The notes: generated by a model from the sequence alone, not told the origin. A DNA stretch of 64,000 nt from Burhinus oedicnemus (GCA_008921705.1 VFFE01007633.1:773178-837177); one strand, 5' to 3'. Counted from the first letter of the stretch, positions 12,406 to 25,062 are shown. A program made the numbers and translations.

Positions 12406-12432
12406 ATAATAATAATAATAATAACAACAACA
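12406..12432. repeat. AAT/AAC microsatellite inside the LTR
   Basis: Six AAT-type units are followed by AAC units. The same position in the sister LTR holds a longer ATT tract at 50330-50358, so the microsatellite is part of the LTR family and not a later insertion. Confidence 0.8.
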
Positions 12433-12512
12433 CAAGTCACTCTCACCACCCAGTGAACCTGTACCTTCCCAAGCAGTAATCATGGATTCCCTCCCACCAG
12501 TGACCAACCCCT

Positions 12513-12521
12513 ATTTATATA
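12513..12521 (-). promoter_or_regulatory. TATA-like box of the family 1 LTR
   Basis: Read on the minus strand it is TATATAAAT. It lies at nearly the same distance from the LTR 5' end as the TATAAA in the copy at 50233, which supports it as the ancestral retroviral promoter element. Present activity is unknown. Confidence 0.6.
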
Positions 12522-12726
12522 CTGAGCATGACATCTACGGTACAGAATATTCCACTGGTCATTCCATTGTTCTATGTTCCTTGTCAGCTTCTATGGGAAG
12601 CTGAAAAGAGTCCTTGAAAAGGATAAACATCACCTACCAACAACCAAACCAACATGCATTACTGACATTCCTTTCACAACAATCGCTAGAAAGAAAATGA
12701 GCTCTTTTCCAGCTGAAACCAGGACA

Positions 12727-14087
12727 ATTCTTTCCTGTAAAAAGGGAAGAAGTGGGGACGATGACAGGCCCCCCAGCTGTCTGCAAGCCATGGGTTAGAG
12801 ATTCCCAGGCATAGAGATATCCTTAGTAGCCAGGGCTTTTTAACCCAAACATCCTCAGCAAAACAGGGAAAAAAAATGAAGAAACAGACACTGAAATTAT
12901 ACCGTATGTCAGCTAGCCCAAAACACACAGTCGCATCCAACTTTGTCAGAGTTGAGACAAGAAATCTGACACCTGCAGCTTTTTGCTTATTCTCAATCCA
13001 TTTTCCTGAACAATCTGGACGTACTGTTAGGAACATAGGACATTCTGTAAACTGTAAAGAAAGGCCATCCAGCTCCCAGCTCCTCCCTTTCTCTCCAAAG
13101 AGTTCTGAAATGACAGAGTAACCATTCCCTCCCACACACCCCCATTGCAAACCACTGGGAGTTGCTGTTCAGCTTCAGTAGGAAAGGAAAAAAGGCTGTT
13201 TAAGGTCCCCCAGCCTTGCATAATATCCTTTTTGGGGGCATCAGGAGAAACGTAGGAGAAAGGATAAGGAATAAATACTAGAAAACAGTGGTTGAAACAC
13301 TTCAACCTCATGAATACAGAGCACAATTCGGAGTCTTTTTTCCCCTCCAATTCCTGATACAATGCACTTGTTTAAAGACATTGACTAATGGCTGAACCAG
13401 GTGTCTCTGCTTTAGCCATGGTATCATTCAGTTCTACTCCAAAAGGGTCTAACACCAGTACTGTTGCCTTTGCAAGACAGTGTAGAAGGCAAAATGGTTT
13501 TAAGCTGATGCATTTGAACATACAAAGAAATCCTCATATTACTTCCTTGTTAACCCATTCTATCTGTAGTTACAAATTGTTCCTATGTGCATATTACTGA
13601 CTTTCAGACATTACTACTTTATATTATTTCCTCAAGGGAAAATTGCTTTCAGAGTCCCATTGTCTAGCCAGTGCACAGAAAATGCAGACTGGTCCATTTG
13701 GTATGAAATGCAAATTTTTAAAGGAGCTTAAGTTGTTTCTTTAAATCTAACAAGTATTCAACAACTACCACGCACCTAACCAAGAAACAGATGGAAAACA
13801 AAATGTGACATAAAGTGCTCTGGGAATAATTAGCTACCTGGCTGTTAAGAAAAACTTCACTTCATCAAATTAAAATAATTCATTAATACTAGCAAACACT
13901 TCTGCTGCAAAAAAAAAATTATTAGAAACTCTGTACCTTTAGCGTGTGGCACTTTTTTTTTCTTGTTCTTTCGATGTGTGAGAAAACTGTAAATAAATAG
14001 CCGTTCTCTGTGGCAAATCAAATGGCACGATAACATTGCATGTCTAACAGTCTTTCACCAAAACTAGTTTTTTTATGTAAGAGGTGT
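12727..14087. other. Non-coding stretch between two solo LTRs
   Basis: No retroviral internal sequence was recognised although LTRs of two families flank it. A 154-codon minus-strand frame (13150-12686) is open, but it runs into the LTR and has no recognisable motif or exon structure, so it is treated as chance. The rest is AT-rich non-coding sequence. Confidence 0.55.
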
Positions 14088-14275
14088 TGCATTGGGTGCA
14101 GGTGCCCAGGTTTTGTTAGCAGGGGGAGCTGCAGGGCGGCCTCTGTGAGGAGAGGCCGGAGCTGCCCCAGGCCAGACACAGCCGGTTCCAGCCGGTTCTG
14201 TCCAACCCCCCTCCCCCCGCCGGGCAGGACAGGGCTGAGCCCTGCAGCCACGGTGGGGGCACCTTGGGGAAAGTG

Positions 14276-14282
14276 TATTTAA
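14276..14282 (+). promoter_or_regulatory. TATA-like box of the family 2 LTR (short copy)
   Basis: TATTTAA at the position equivalent to 24503-24509 in the longer sister LTR. It would be the LTR core promoter, with U3 to its left. Confidence 0.5.
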
Positions 14283-14670
14283 GAAAGGGCAAAATGCTAC
14301 CCAACAGAGTGTGAGGAGTGAGGTAAAAAAAGTGTGAGAAACAACCCTGTCAACACCAACATAAGAGAAGCAGGAGGGGGAGGCGGTGCCCCAGGCACCG
14401 AGGCAGAGATTCCCCATGCAGGAGCAGGTTTATCCTGAAGGACTGCAGCCCGTGGGAAGGACCCACACTGGAGCAGGGCAGAGGTGTGAGGAGGAAGGAG
14501 CAGCAGAGAGGAGCTGTGACGGACTGACCACAACACCCATTCCCCATCCCCCTGCACCACTCAGGGCTGAGGGGAGGAGAGCAGAGGAGTTGGAAATAAA
14601 GCAGCAAAGCTGAGCCTGGGAAGACGTTTTTGTCTTTGTTTTTCACCATCCAACCCTGGTTTTATATAGC

Positions 14671-14676
14671 AATAAA
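14671..14676 (+). promoter_or_regulatory. AATAAA polyadenylation signal of the family 2 LTR (short copy)
   Basis: AATAAA lies in a block conserved with 25270-25275 of the longer copy, about 395 bp downstream of the TATA-like box. A second AATAAA at 14595-14600 is not shared with the sister copy. Confidence 0.55.
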
Positions 14677-15029
14677 TTAAATTAATTTTCCAAGTTGAGT
14701 TTGTTTTGACTGTAACAGTAATTAAGTGATCTCCCTGTCTTTATCTCGACCTGCCAGTTTTTTAATCTTATTTTCTCCCCTGTTGAGAAGGAGGAGTGAG
14801 AGAGCAGCTGGGTGGGGGTCTGGCAGACAACCAAGTTCAACCCACCAAAGATGTGTATCAGTATTCAGTTCTGGCCAAGATAATGACAGCAAGACAAAAT
14901 AAAAATATCCTCAGCGCTGATGCCTTCCTATCTTCTACCACAGTTCTACCAGTTGCATACATCTACCTAGATGGATGTTTGCTTTTGAGTTTATTTAAGT
15001 GTGTTTTGTACTCACAAACGCAGGTGGGG

Positions 15030-15054
15030 AAAAAAAAAAAAAAGAAAGAAAAAA
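15030..15054. repeat. A-rich simple tract
   Basis: Fourteen A residues are followed by GAAAGAAAAAA. No LINE or SINE body ends here, so it is not the tail of a recognised retroposon. Confidence 0.7.
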
Positions 15055-16571
15055 TAGTACAGGATAATGGTAAATCCAGGGATTTGTGATTTGCTTAAAT
15101 TGCACAGCAGGACGGCTATATCTGAAAACTGTAGTACTCAGATGAGCAGATACCTCAGGTGACACACTGAGAGCTGCACAAAACATACAAAACATTCAAG
15201 AACTTTGAATGTAATACAGCACTTCAGAAAGTCAGAAATACGGATAATCATGTCCTACATGCCATTGTGCAGGGGGACACCCTGAAGAAAGTAGACTACT
15301 CGCAGCATATACAAAATCTTTGCACACAGATAAATGCAAGGACTGACAAATGGGTGCTTACAGATGAAACTCAAGTCTGATAACATGCAGTCATTAAAAT
15401 CCTTAGAATAGCTTTTCTACTGTTTACCAGGAGAAGATAATAAATTATAAAATAGTTATAAACTGAAATTAGTAATTCTCTGAAAAGGTTTCCACTGTCC
15501 AGCTCAGTGTCTCAGTGGTGGTGAACTTCTACCCTGAAAGTTACTCTAATAAATCAGCTTTCAAATTGCATATCAATGACACTGTATCTTAAAAATTAAC
15601 TATTTATATTCATGGATGAGTAACTGGGACTAATTCATACTTAGCATTGTTTCTACAGATTCCAGTCAGTTGAGAAAGATAGTGAGTGAAAGATGTAACG
15701 GAAGATACTGATTTTATCATAACATGCATTGCTGAATCCATCTATTTGTTGAACTTTGGAAAGTGACAGAAGCTTACTGATCAGACAATTTCAAACAGCA
15801 GACAAACATTATTTATACGTAAAAATAGAATCGATTCATCGAGACACTTTGGCAGCCACTGAGATACCAAACGTTAAGAGAGATTGCATAAGCCATTCCA
15901 CATTTATCAAGCAATCTCCTCTGATTTTGATTGCATAGTGTTATTTAAATCCAGCAGGGGAAATTAGGAGAGACATAGTAACAGCTCATCAGCCTCAGAT
16001 TTCCCTAGGTATTGTTACTTCACAACAGTGAAATGCTTAAAGAAACTGAGCACAAACATGACAGAACTGTTTAGGAAAACTTCTTAACGAATCACAAAAT
16101 ACTCATTTACCTAGTTTCGAAACTGAAGACTGCTTCTGTTAGCAAATACCTACAAGTATTCTTCCTTCATGCTTCAGAAAGAATACAAAAGAGCGAAAAT
16201 AGATCAAATTATTTTTTAGTCGAAAGAGTGTCAGATTTTTGCTATTTTCACTTTTCAGCTCATGTGTATTTGTATGTTTGAAAAGGGGAAAAAAACCTTC
16301 ATTGATTGTCCTTCCGTTTTCCCTAAGCATCAATTCTCTGTTCTGGGCAGAATTCATGATTTGACACTTATGTTCTGGGATAGTGGGGTTTTTTGATAGT
16401 TCTAACGGTACAAGCAGTATTGTCTTTATAAACTAAAGATTAGTTTACAAAAATATCTTCTAAAATGTTTTACTTGAGTTTATTCACCTTCCTTCAACCG
16501 TAAAGTGAACCTTTACATTTTACTTCCAGGAAAATTGCATTTCATGTGAAATGTAGTCTAGGATATACTTG

Positions 16572-16645
16572 CTTTACCATTACTTTATTAAACAGCAAAC
16601 CTTGGAGCAATACCTTATCACTCACACATGAAAAATTCTGGGGAA
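16572..16645 (+). repeat. Unassigned dispersed repeat, copy 2
   Basis: This matches 8608-8682 in the same orientation over about 74 bp with few differences; see copy 1. Beyond GGGGAA the two diverge, with weak similarity for about 15 bp more (GGCAAGACT against AGCAAGATT). The flanks are unrelated, so it is not part of a larger local duplication. Confidence 0.6.
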
Positions 16646-19600
16646 TCCTTTGTGGCAAGACTCGCACACATGGCAGTCGTGGAAAAGTTGTACTAACCAA
16701 TATCACCCCAGGTATCCCTATTACTTTTGCACCATGAAGTAACAGAGAACTTACAGCAAAACCTCCTACAATGAAAAGACTCTTTCCTTGGTTTTACAAC
16801 AGCCTATGTCCTATTGCTCTAAATAAAAACCATGCTTGAGTGGCTTTTTCCTTCTCTAAACATATTTATAGAGAAACTAGCAAAGAAAAGTGGTTTTGCT
16901 GACACCTATTCTGCGAGTACGCTTGGTCGTTCTTAGTCCTTGAGCAAGTGACCTGTGGCCGAGGAACTATACCTGGACACGCAATTTTGGAGCTCTTAGG
17001 AGAATGTAAGTTATGATTTAGTTGTCCATACCTGGATCCCTAGGGTCATTTGAGATACCCCACCCAGCAGGCAATCCAGCTGTTGATCCAGAAGGCCCCA
17101 AATCTTCTGTGATCTCTGACAGCCTCACACGGGCTTTTGTCAATGTCAAATGCCCCTTGATACCTACAAGTAGGCAGCTAGATTGAACCCCAAGGACTCA
17201 AATCTTGATTTGATTATTTAAAAACAGGAATATAGTGACATTTAGACATCTTAAAACAGTTTACCTCTCATTGCAGAAGAGAAAACATTTTTCGTACATT
17301 TTATGAGTCAGGTCTGCCGAGCATATGTTAGAGTTGTTCATATACCCTAGGACATCTCATATGGCTCTGGACACTTCTATTTAAGCAACTGAAGTGCTGA
17401 ATTAAGTCCCAACACTGGGCCAAAGGCCAAGAGGAAACTAAGATGCCAAAATATATGTGTACATAGGCAGCATAGCTGCTTCACTCAGTTAATTCACCTC
17501 TTCCTCCAAAAGGGACTGACTTTCAGCAGGTCTTTTGATGTATCTGACAATTCCATTCTTAGATATCCCAGCATATGCTTAAGCAAGTGAATTGCATTGC
17601 TACTGGCTGGCTGATCAGCTAAATGGATTTCTAGGCTCAATTTAGAGTATTGGCTGGCATTGTATTGACCTAATGAGAGCTTAGGCACCTTCCACAGGTA
17701 GACATTAACATACAGACATTTGCATTCAAGTGCTTTGATCTCTTGCCAAATTCTACTCTAAAGAACTTGTGAAGGTAACCTGTAGACTAATCAACTATTA
17801 CCCTTATACCCTAGGAAGCAACAGGAAGATTTGTCATTTCTATTTTTAAATAATTAGAAGAGGCTTAAACATATTTATAGATACATTTACTCAGAGAGAA
17901 TATGTATAGTTATACATAGTTACTCATTGATTTCACTTTTTAATATGTCAAAGTAATTAAATTTAAACTTTCAATTTTAATAAAGTAGAACTGATTACAA
18001 TTTCTTTATTAAAAAGACATGCAAAGAAGTTGAGAGACTTCTGTAACAACCCCTATGAAAATCCATCACTATTTAATGTAAAAATGGACACACTTCTCGT
18101 CCGATGTTATGACTGGTACTTTTCATTCCCAAATTGCATTTTTTTTTTTGACATCTAACAGAACTAGAAACAATCCCTGATTTTTCAAGTCATCATAAAG
18201 AAAAAATAAGATATATTAATTCTTACCAATCAGGCAGCTCCCGCAAGCTTTCAAATAAGATATGCAATCCTGTTCATTTGTGATTTGAAAGTGCTCTGAA
18301 ATCACCAAAACTCAAGCTGTATTCTTAAATTGCCTTTCCTGCAGAAGTTATAGCTAGCCTCAGGAGAAAATAATTTGATTAAGACAGGCACTGTAGCCCA
18401 CAGTAACATAATGCTCAGCAGTTTGTCACTGTAAGACTTTATTTAAACACCACACTCCAAACTCAGTTGAACTGAGTATTTAAGTATTTGTTATTTACGT
18501 GTATTTTAAATGAAAAAGCCTGTCAATATAGTAATAATAATACATGTATTCCTCACCTGGCCCTGCTTTCCTTAATAGAAAGAACAATTAGATGGGGTCC
18601 TTGATTTTCTTCTCACAGAAAATGAAACGTCTTTCAAAGCTTCTTTAACAAAGGTTTTGGAGTAAAACATGAGATATCCTCTTCACTTCTTCCCCGGTTT
18701 TGGTTTGCCTTTAATTCTTCCATACTGCACTATATAGGGGTTTTTTTTCTGTGGTTAGCTGTTTTATTTCAAAAAAATACCAAACAATACCAGTAACACT
18801 GGAACGTCAATACACTGATTGGTGTTTCTATCAATGGATAATCCTTTGTTTCAAATATTATCTCATAATATTAGGGGCAGAAGAGGGAGGGTGACATGTA
18901 ACAGAGCTCTTTTCAGCTCCAACTACAATTACATCTATATGAAATTTGCATTTAGCAGGATAGGAAGTTCAAAATCAAAGGGAAGACAATTTGATTCCCT
19001 TTTCTCATCTAATGCCTCACACCCAATACCACCACACTGACTGTTCTACCACTGCCCAAATCAAATGCAGCTATACAGGAAGTAGTTTTAGACAGACTAA
19101 ATGATATTCTTAAATGGAGACCTGTGGGTTTTCATATGGCCGTGCTTCTTGCTCCAAAATGTCTTCTCTTCTAATCAAAGTTACAAACAGAGACCACTTT
19201 CCCGTGGAAGACAATCACAGAGGAGAGAAAGTGCTCTGTGTTTGCAGCCCAGGAGGAAGAACATCTGTCATAAAACATATCTGAGCCTGGAATGCCAAAT
19301 ACATATAAGGTCCTAGGCACATCGAACTGGGCACATGTGTAAAGTTTGACATCTAGTTATGATGTGATCCTGAATATACTGCTCTGGAACTATCAGTATG
19401 CAACACCCAATTCCAGCAGCATCTGACCTAAAAGCCCCACAGATTTCTGGGTCCACAAACATGGTGCTCTTTCATCAAAACTCCTTGAGGAAGCTTTATC
19501 TACTGGGTCTTTTGAAAAGCTACCTAACATAGTTTAAAAGGTTGGAATTCCCCATTCTCTTCACCTCCCCAAAAAAAGAAAGACACTCCCACCCCTACCC

Positions 19601-19806
19601 CTGTTTCTTAAAAATACAGTTAGGAAAAATTTCCTTTCTACATTAGCCTAGGGTGCAGAAGCCTCAGTGCATTCATGCAGTCCACTTGTTCAGTATCTTA
19701 ATCTCTGTGCCTTAGGCACTTCTAACACAGGGAGGACCCTCTGCAATCTTCTTGTGCCCCACTTCAGAAAACAGTTGTCTTAAACAGCTCCACTGAGAAG
19801 TAAAGG

Positions 19807-19822
19807 AAAAAAAAAAAAAAAA
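19807..19822. repeat. Poly-A tract of 16
   Basis: Sixteen consecutive A residues with no recognised retroposon attached. Confidence 0.8.
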
Positions 19823-20368
19823 GTCTATTGCTTATAATGGAAGATTAAGTTCCACTCGACTCCATTACTTTTAATATATATTTTTTACACAAAGCAGTTG
19901 TTTGATTAAGTGCAGGAATAGTCTTGAAAGCATGGACACTAGGTCTCTCATCACTGGAAATGTCCTATGAGTCCACAATGGTATTCTTTACATCACGCCC
20001 AAAAAGACCTGATAAACAAACTGGTTTTAGTGACAAATTTGAAATTCAATCATAATTTCAGAAAACTATTACTACTTTAAATGAATACTTACCATAGATC
20101 TGCTGAAAGATGGACTGTTTGAAATATGCTGTACAAGAGCTGCTTTCACTGTATAGTTGGAGTCCACTCTAAGTAAAATTACTTCCTAGTAATTAGAAAA
20201 TTTCATGCTTTTTGCATTTGAGTTTGGGTCATTAAAGTGTTAAAAAAGCTATGAAGAAAAAATCTTCCTATCATGGGAATTTTATTGTTTGGAAGTACGA
20301 AAAGTAGACAGAGTTTGTAGTCACATGGACCTAGTAAAAATTGTACATGATTTTTTATCCTTCCTGGG

Positions 20369-20398
20369 AAAAAATAAAATAAAATAAATTAAAAAAAA
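20369..20398. repeat. AAAAT-type simple repeat
   Basis: Several AAAAT units degrade into an A-run. It is a low-complexity tract. Confidence 0.7.
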
Positions 20399-20538
20399 GA
20401 CATTTCTGAGGTTTCTAAACAAAAAAAAATTGCTTTTCCAGGTAGAAAACTCTAATAAATCTCCTTTAAAGACATTGATTTTATATAAGTTTTGCAGAAG
20501 TATTTGTTGGTGATTCCTCCCCCACCTTTTTTTTTTTT

Positions 20539-20577
20539 AAATAAAGCACAGTAATTGTAATTTTTAAATAAAGCACA
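20539..20577. repeat. Two-copy duplication, period 27 bp
   Basis: AAATAAAGCACA occurs at 20539-20550 and again at 20566-20577, each preceded by a T-run. It is a small local duplication, probably replication slippage. Confidence 0.6.
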
Positions 20578-23500
20578 CTAAAATGAGCCTTTTAATCTCC
20601 CTAGTTTATAATATAGCCTTTTAGTACTCTGAACTCCCACTGACTTTGGTGACAGTTCTCAATGTGTAAAACCAATCAACAAGGGTGCAGCTACAGTAAC
20701 AGTGAATATCTGAAGAAAAAGAAAACGCCTGAAAGAAAGAAAACCGCAACCTCAAGCATCCCCAAAAAATTACTACTATACTGTGGGAATACTCATGCAA
20801 GAGGGTCAACACAAAGAACCCACAACCAGCTGAACAGGCACTCCCAGCCAGCACATCTACATACAGATACAGATGAGAAAGTACTACAGAGAGGGAGATT
20901 GGCATGGCTTGAAAATGTCAATATAAAAGCTGCTTATTATCCCAGTAGACTCTATAAAATGGTACACCTGATTATTATTGCCTATTCCAATTAGTCATGA
21001 GTCCATCAACAATAGCTGTAGAATTAACTTTCCTTCCTTTGAGGTGGAAAAGATTTTTGCAGCATTTATTCAATCAGTTCCCAAATTAGCCGATGAGGAG
21101 CAGTTTAATGACATGTCAGTTCTATTGTACCCATGATAATGTGTTTTGTCCTTTTTGATAACTTCAGGTATCTATCATTATAAAAGAAAGAGGCATTGCA
21201 ATTTCTCAGGTGGAAATACAGAATTAACTCTTGGGTTACTTAACAGGTTATTTCAACTGTGCTAAATAAAACAGGTTTTTAATTCACTTTAGACTATGGT
21301 TACATGCATTTGGTTTGTATACAGAACACATCAATACCATCAAAGGAAGATATGCATTTAAAACCAAGACTCACAGTGTGGGTTATTTATTCTCATATAT
21401 GTGTCATGAATGCAGATATTTATTCCGTAACTATATTACCAAACAGTTTGAGAAAAGTTTGCAAAGAATTTATTACGGTGAAATTATACTTTTGATCCAG
21501 CAATCTCAAAGTGACCAGAGGCTGCTAATGCGTTCTGACCCCACCTTGAAATAGTAAATGTTTCTGATTACATACTGGTACCTAATTTCTTTAATTAAGA
21601 CTATGATGAAGAACCCTGAATATTTGTGAGGCACAAGAATAAAGCCCAGCTGACTGCCATTTTTCTGTGAACTATCCAAAGTAATGGCATTTCTTGAGTA
21701 TTGTTCTGAAGGTCATGAAGTTTTACCAAAGATGTAACTGCCTGAGAGGATTCATGGCTAAAATATGTCTCATGCTATATGAAAAAACACCTACAGTTCT
21801 TATTTGATATTTTGCTTTTTTAATAATATACAGAATATGTTTAATTATAAATACATTTTAACCTATTGAATAAATCATCAGAAAGGAAGTTCTTATAATT
21901 TGTTTGTATTGAGTTTAATTACGTAAATTCTACTAGTATTTTATCATACAGCATTATTGGCTGATGTCTCTGTACCATACAAACACCAAGAAGGAATGTA
22001 AAGCAAAAGAAAACCTATCAAAAGAGACATTTGATAGCTCACTGACCATGGTAAAGGACTAGATTACAAGAAGGTGCTTGTTTACTTTTTGTAACTTTAT
22101 TTTTTGAGAACAGCGGTTATTAGTTTTATTACTGTGACATATGTAAATAAGGGAGCAGATTTGGTAAGCAGAAGAAATATGCTAAAAAAATAACAGTTAT
22201 AAAACTGTTAAGAAAGGACCAAGGGAAGACAACTGTTAGTAAACTGAAAGATACTGCTCTAATCTTATTTTACTAATAAGCTGAATTGAGTTTGATTTCA
22301 GATAAAGACTAGTTCTAGCTTTGTATCAGAGTAAATTGTTATTTGTTTGTATATTGTTCCCGATACTTACTGATGATCAATCATAAGGCCTCTTATTGTA
22401 GCAAAATACTAATATTCACCTAACTGAGATCAACCATGACCAATACATAATGTGGTGTGAGTATTGCATCGCTTTTCTTTGCAAAATTAAAAGGACAGTA
22501 AGACTCTTTAACTCCACTGACATCATATTTGGAACACTGAAAAGATTAAAAGCCGACATGATTTTGCCATATAAATAGAGTAAGAATGATAGACACAGTC
22601 TGAATAGTTATGACTTTGGGAGGGACAATACAGAAAGGATCCTGTCCCATGAAATTAACCACTTCCACAGAACTTGAGAGAACAGGATTTTTACCTAGTA
22701 ATTTTTGAGAATATTAAAAGAAAGCATAATTCATTTCCATGATTCAGTTTTTAAAACCATTGTTGTTTTTGTTACTCACTTTGTGTATATTATAATCAGC
22801 TGTTTTGCTCCCATTTCTACTTACTGCCCTATTTTCATGCCATCAAGGTGATAAAGCTAAGTTGAAACAGGATGTTCCATTTGTAAAGGGAGTCTACAAT
22901 TTTAGAGACATGACAGACAAAATATCCTCAACATAAAACAATCATAGGGTGTCATCCTACCTAAAATATTTCTTTTAAAGAAGTTGGTGCAAAATGAGGA
23001 AGGAAAGCTGTGAATTATTTCTCCATCATTTATTTTATGCTATCAGCAGTTCCATATGCAAACAACATGCTAAGGATATGTAACCTGATACGCTTGATAT
23101 AAAAGCAAGGTCAGGCACTCAGGAAGTTCATAGAACTAAAAAGGCATAGCTGAAAAACACCCAGCTTGAAATTACATATGCTTCATGCATAAGAGCTACA
23201 AGAAACCTTGGTAGTTTTTATTTCCATAGCCTGTGTTCTCCCTTTTTTTCATCTGTATATTGCCATTTTGTCTCTCGGGATGTTGTATGCGACACGGTGA
23301 GGGATCTCTTTGTATTATGTGTATGTACAAGTCCTAGGGCGGTGGACACCCAGCCTTTAATTTGAGCATCAGCATGCTATTACAATACAATTATGCAGAG
23401 AAGACAGCTACATAATACACTGCTTAATAGAACATTTTAATACACAAAAGATATTTCAAAATAATAGAATAATAGTAATACTGCAGGATCTGCAGTACTT

Positions 23501-24316
23501 TGCAACTCAAGCCACTACAGTAAAGCGATTGGGTTTTTTTGGAACATGGAAGAAAAAGCAGAAATAAGATGGCAGATTTGGAACTCCATCTGTGACACTG
23601 TAACAAAATTTGAATGCGTACTTGTGTATATGTATGGTATGTGGTGTTGAAGAAATCCTTTTCAGAAATATCTCTTCTCAGAAATTTTATCATTCCCTGC
23701 TCTGTGTGGGGCTTATATTATTCAGCAAAATTTAAAGGAAAAAAATTAAACGTTTTACTCAGAACATAATAGTACTTGTGAATTTTAATAACCTCAAATT
23801 CTGAAGTCTCTCTATATCAAGTGCTCAGATGCCATCAAATATACTATAATAGGAGTGTACAGAGCACACAGACAGCCTGATAGAAGTATCTTCTGCAGGT
23901 GACCTGTGGTAATGAGAGTGCCAAATAAGGGAAAAAATCTATTAATGGAACATATAAAAAATCCTTTTTAGATATTATACTACTAGAACTCCTGTACAGG
24001 GACTTTTTATTACTGTGTTCAATAGAAATTTTTTGGGAGGGAAATGCTTGGAAGTAAAATGAAAACCTGCTGAAAGTATCAAAACCTCTCTTTTGGCTCT
24101 GCAGTCAGACAAAAGATTTATGAAGCTATTAACAAGAGACTGTATTCTAAATAGCAGCCTAATTTTGCATTAAATTGCTTTCACTTTTGCATTTGCAAGC
24201 CCCATACAAAAATGATCAAAGCTGAACTAGAGTCTTTGGAGACTGATCTCATAAAGGGTCCTACATTTTTAACCACATACTATACTTTATGAAGCAATAA
24301 ATCAAGAAGTCTTTGT

Positions 24317-24321
24317 AAAAC
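24317..24321. repeat. Target-site duplication, left copy (AAAAC)
   Basis: The five bases directly before the LTR start are AAAAC, identical to those directly after its end at 25454-25458. This is the footprint of retroviral integration. Confidence 0.85.
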
Positions 24322-24502
24322 TGTACTGGGTTTGCATGGCATTGTTTTGGTAGCTGGGGGGGCTACAGGGGTGGCTTCTGTGAGAAGCTGCTAGAAGCTT
24401 CCCCCATGTCTGATAGAGCCAGTGCCAGCCAGCTCCAAGATGGACCCGCCGCTGGCCAAGGCCGAGCCCACCAGCGATGATGGTAGCGCCTCTGTGAGAA
24501 CG

Positions 24503-24509
24503 TATTTAA
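24503..24509 (+). promoter_or_regulatory. TATA-like box of the family 2 LTR (long copy)
   Basis: TATTTAA is followed by GAAGGGGG, shared with 14276-14282 of the short copy. It defines a U3 of about 180 bp. Confidence 0.55.
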
Positions 24510-24645
24510 GAAGGGGGAAAAATTGCTGTGCAACAGCAACTGCCACAGTCAGAAGAGAGGAGTGAGAATACGTGGGAGCACCAACGCTGCAGACACCAAG
24601 GTCAGGGAAGAAGGAGTGGGAGGAGGTGCTCCAGGCACCACAGTG

Positions 24646-25062
24646 GAGATTCCCCTGCAGCCCGTGGTGAAGACCATGGTGAGGCAGGCTGTCCCCCTGC
24701 AGCCCATGGAGGTTAATGGTGGAGCAGATATCCATCTGCAGCCCGTGGAGGACCCCATGCTGGAGCAGGTGGCTGCCTGAAGGAGGCTGTGACCCTGTGG
24801 GAAGCCTGTGCTGGAGCAAGCTTCTGGCAGCACCTGTGACCCTATGGAGAGAAGCCCACACAGCAACAGGTTTTCTGTCAGGACCTGTAACCCTCTGGAG
24901 GACCCATCCTGGAGCATTCTGTTCCTGAAAGACTGCACCCTGTGGAAAGGACCCACTCTGGAGCAGTTCATGAAGAACTGTAGCCTGTGGGAAGGACTCA
25001 TGTTGGAGAAGTTTGTGGAGAATTATCTCCCGTAGAAGGCACCCCATGCTGGAGCAGGGGAA
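24646..25062 (+). repeat. Diverged tandem array inside the family 2 LTR
   Basis: About nine units of roughly 40-55 bp follow each other, recognisable by recurrent CTGCAGCCCGTGG or CTGTGACCCTNTGG starts and GCTGGAGCAG ends. The units are diverged from one another, so the array was already heterogeneous in the family and is not a fresh expansion. It lies between the TATA-like box and AATAAA, that is, in what would be the transcribed R region. The copy at 14088 keeps only about one unit. Confidence 0.75.

Larger units (their letters stand above)
12238..12726 (-). mobile_element. Solo LTR of an endogenous retrovirus, family 1
   Basis: On the minus strand the element starts TGTCCTGGTTTCAGCTGG at 12726 and ends TTAAACCACGACA at 12238, giving the TG...CA termini of an LTR. 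It is the reverse complement of the family 1 LTR at 50039-50448, with shared blocks at both ends, the TATA box and an ATT-type microsatellite. A TATA-like ATTTATATA (read as TATATAAAT on the coding strand) lies at 12513-12521, about 205 bp from the 5' end. No gag, pol or env remnant, primer-binding site or polypurine tract is visible on either side, so it is a solo LTR. The flanking 5-mers (CTTCC and ATTCT) do not match, so the target duplication has decayed or been rearranged. Confidence 0.85.
14088..14849 (+). mobile_element. Solo LTR of an endogenous retrovirus, family 2 (short form)
   Basis: It begins TGCATTGGGTGCAGG and ends near CAACCCACCAAA, where the family terminus is CCACCACA. It aligns along its length with the LTR at 24322-25453: a GC-rich 5' part, the TATTTAAGAA block, the GCAATAAATTAAATTAATTTT block, and the 3' part with TCTCCCTGTC. 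It is about 370 bp shorter, mainly because only about one unit of the CTGCAGCCCGTGG-type tandem array is present at 14441-14476. Flanking 5-mers GGTGT (14083-14087) and GATGT (14850-14854) could be a decayed target-site duplication with one mismatch. No internal retroviral sequence adjoins it. An alternative start at 14085 (TGTTG) is possible. Confidence 0.85.
14850..24316. other. Non-coding AT-rich DNA, no gene recognised
   Basis: Open frames are all about 110 codons or shorter and unlike any protein I know. Contents noted: A-rich tracts at 15030-15054 and 19807-19822, the second copy of an unassigned ~75-bp repeat at 16572, a somewhat GC-richer possibly repeat-derived stretch around 16960-17720, an AAAAT-type repeat at 20369-20398, and a 27-bp duplication at 20539-20577. 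Confidence 0.55.

Noticed and set aside
12686..13150. A 154-codon minus-strand frame
   Set aside because: It runs into the solo LTR and has no recognisable motif. Base composition and lack of splice evidence fit a chance frame.
14018..14649. Several overlapping proline- and serine-rich frames on both strands
   Set aside because: They all lie in or at the edge of the GC-rich solo LTR at 14088-14849 and are shadows of its composition.
22191..22210. Inverted repeat TAACAGTT / AACTGTTA with a 4-bp loop
   Set aside because: The arms are short and AT-rich, there is no terminator-like or miRNA-like extension, and chance is likely.
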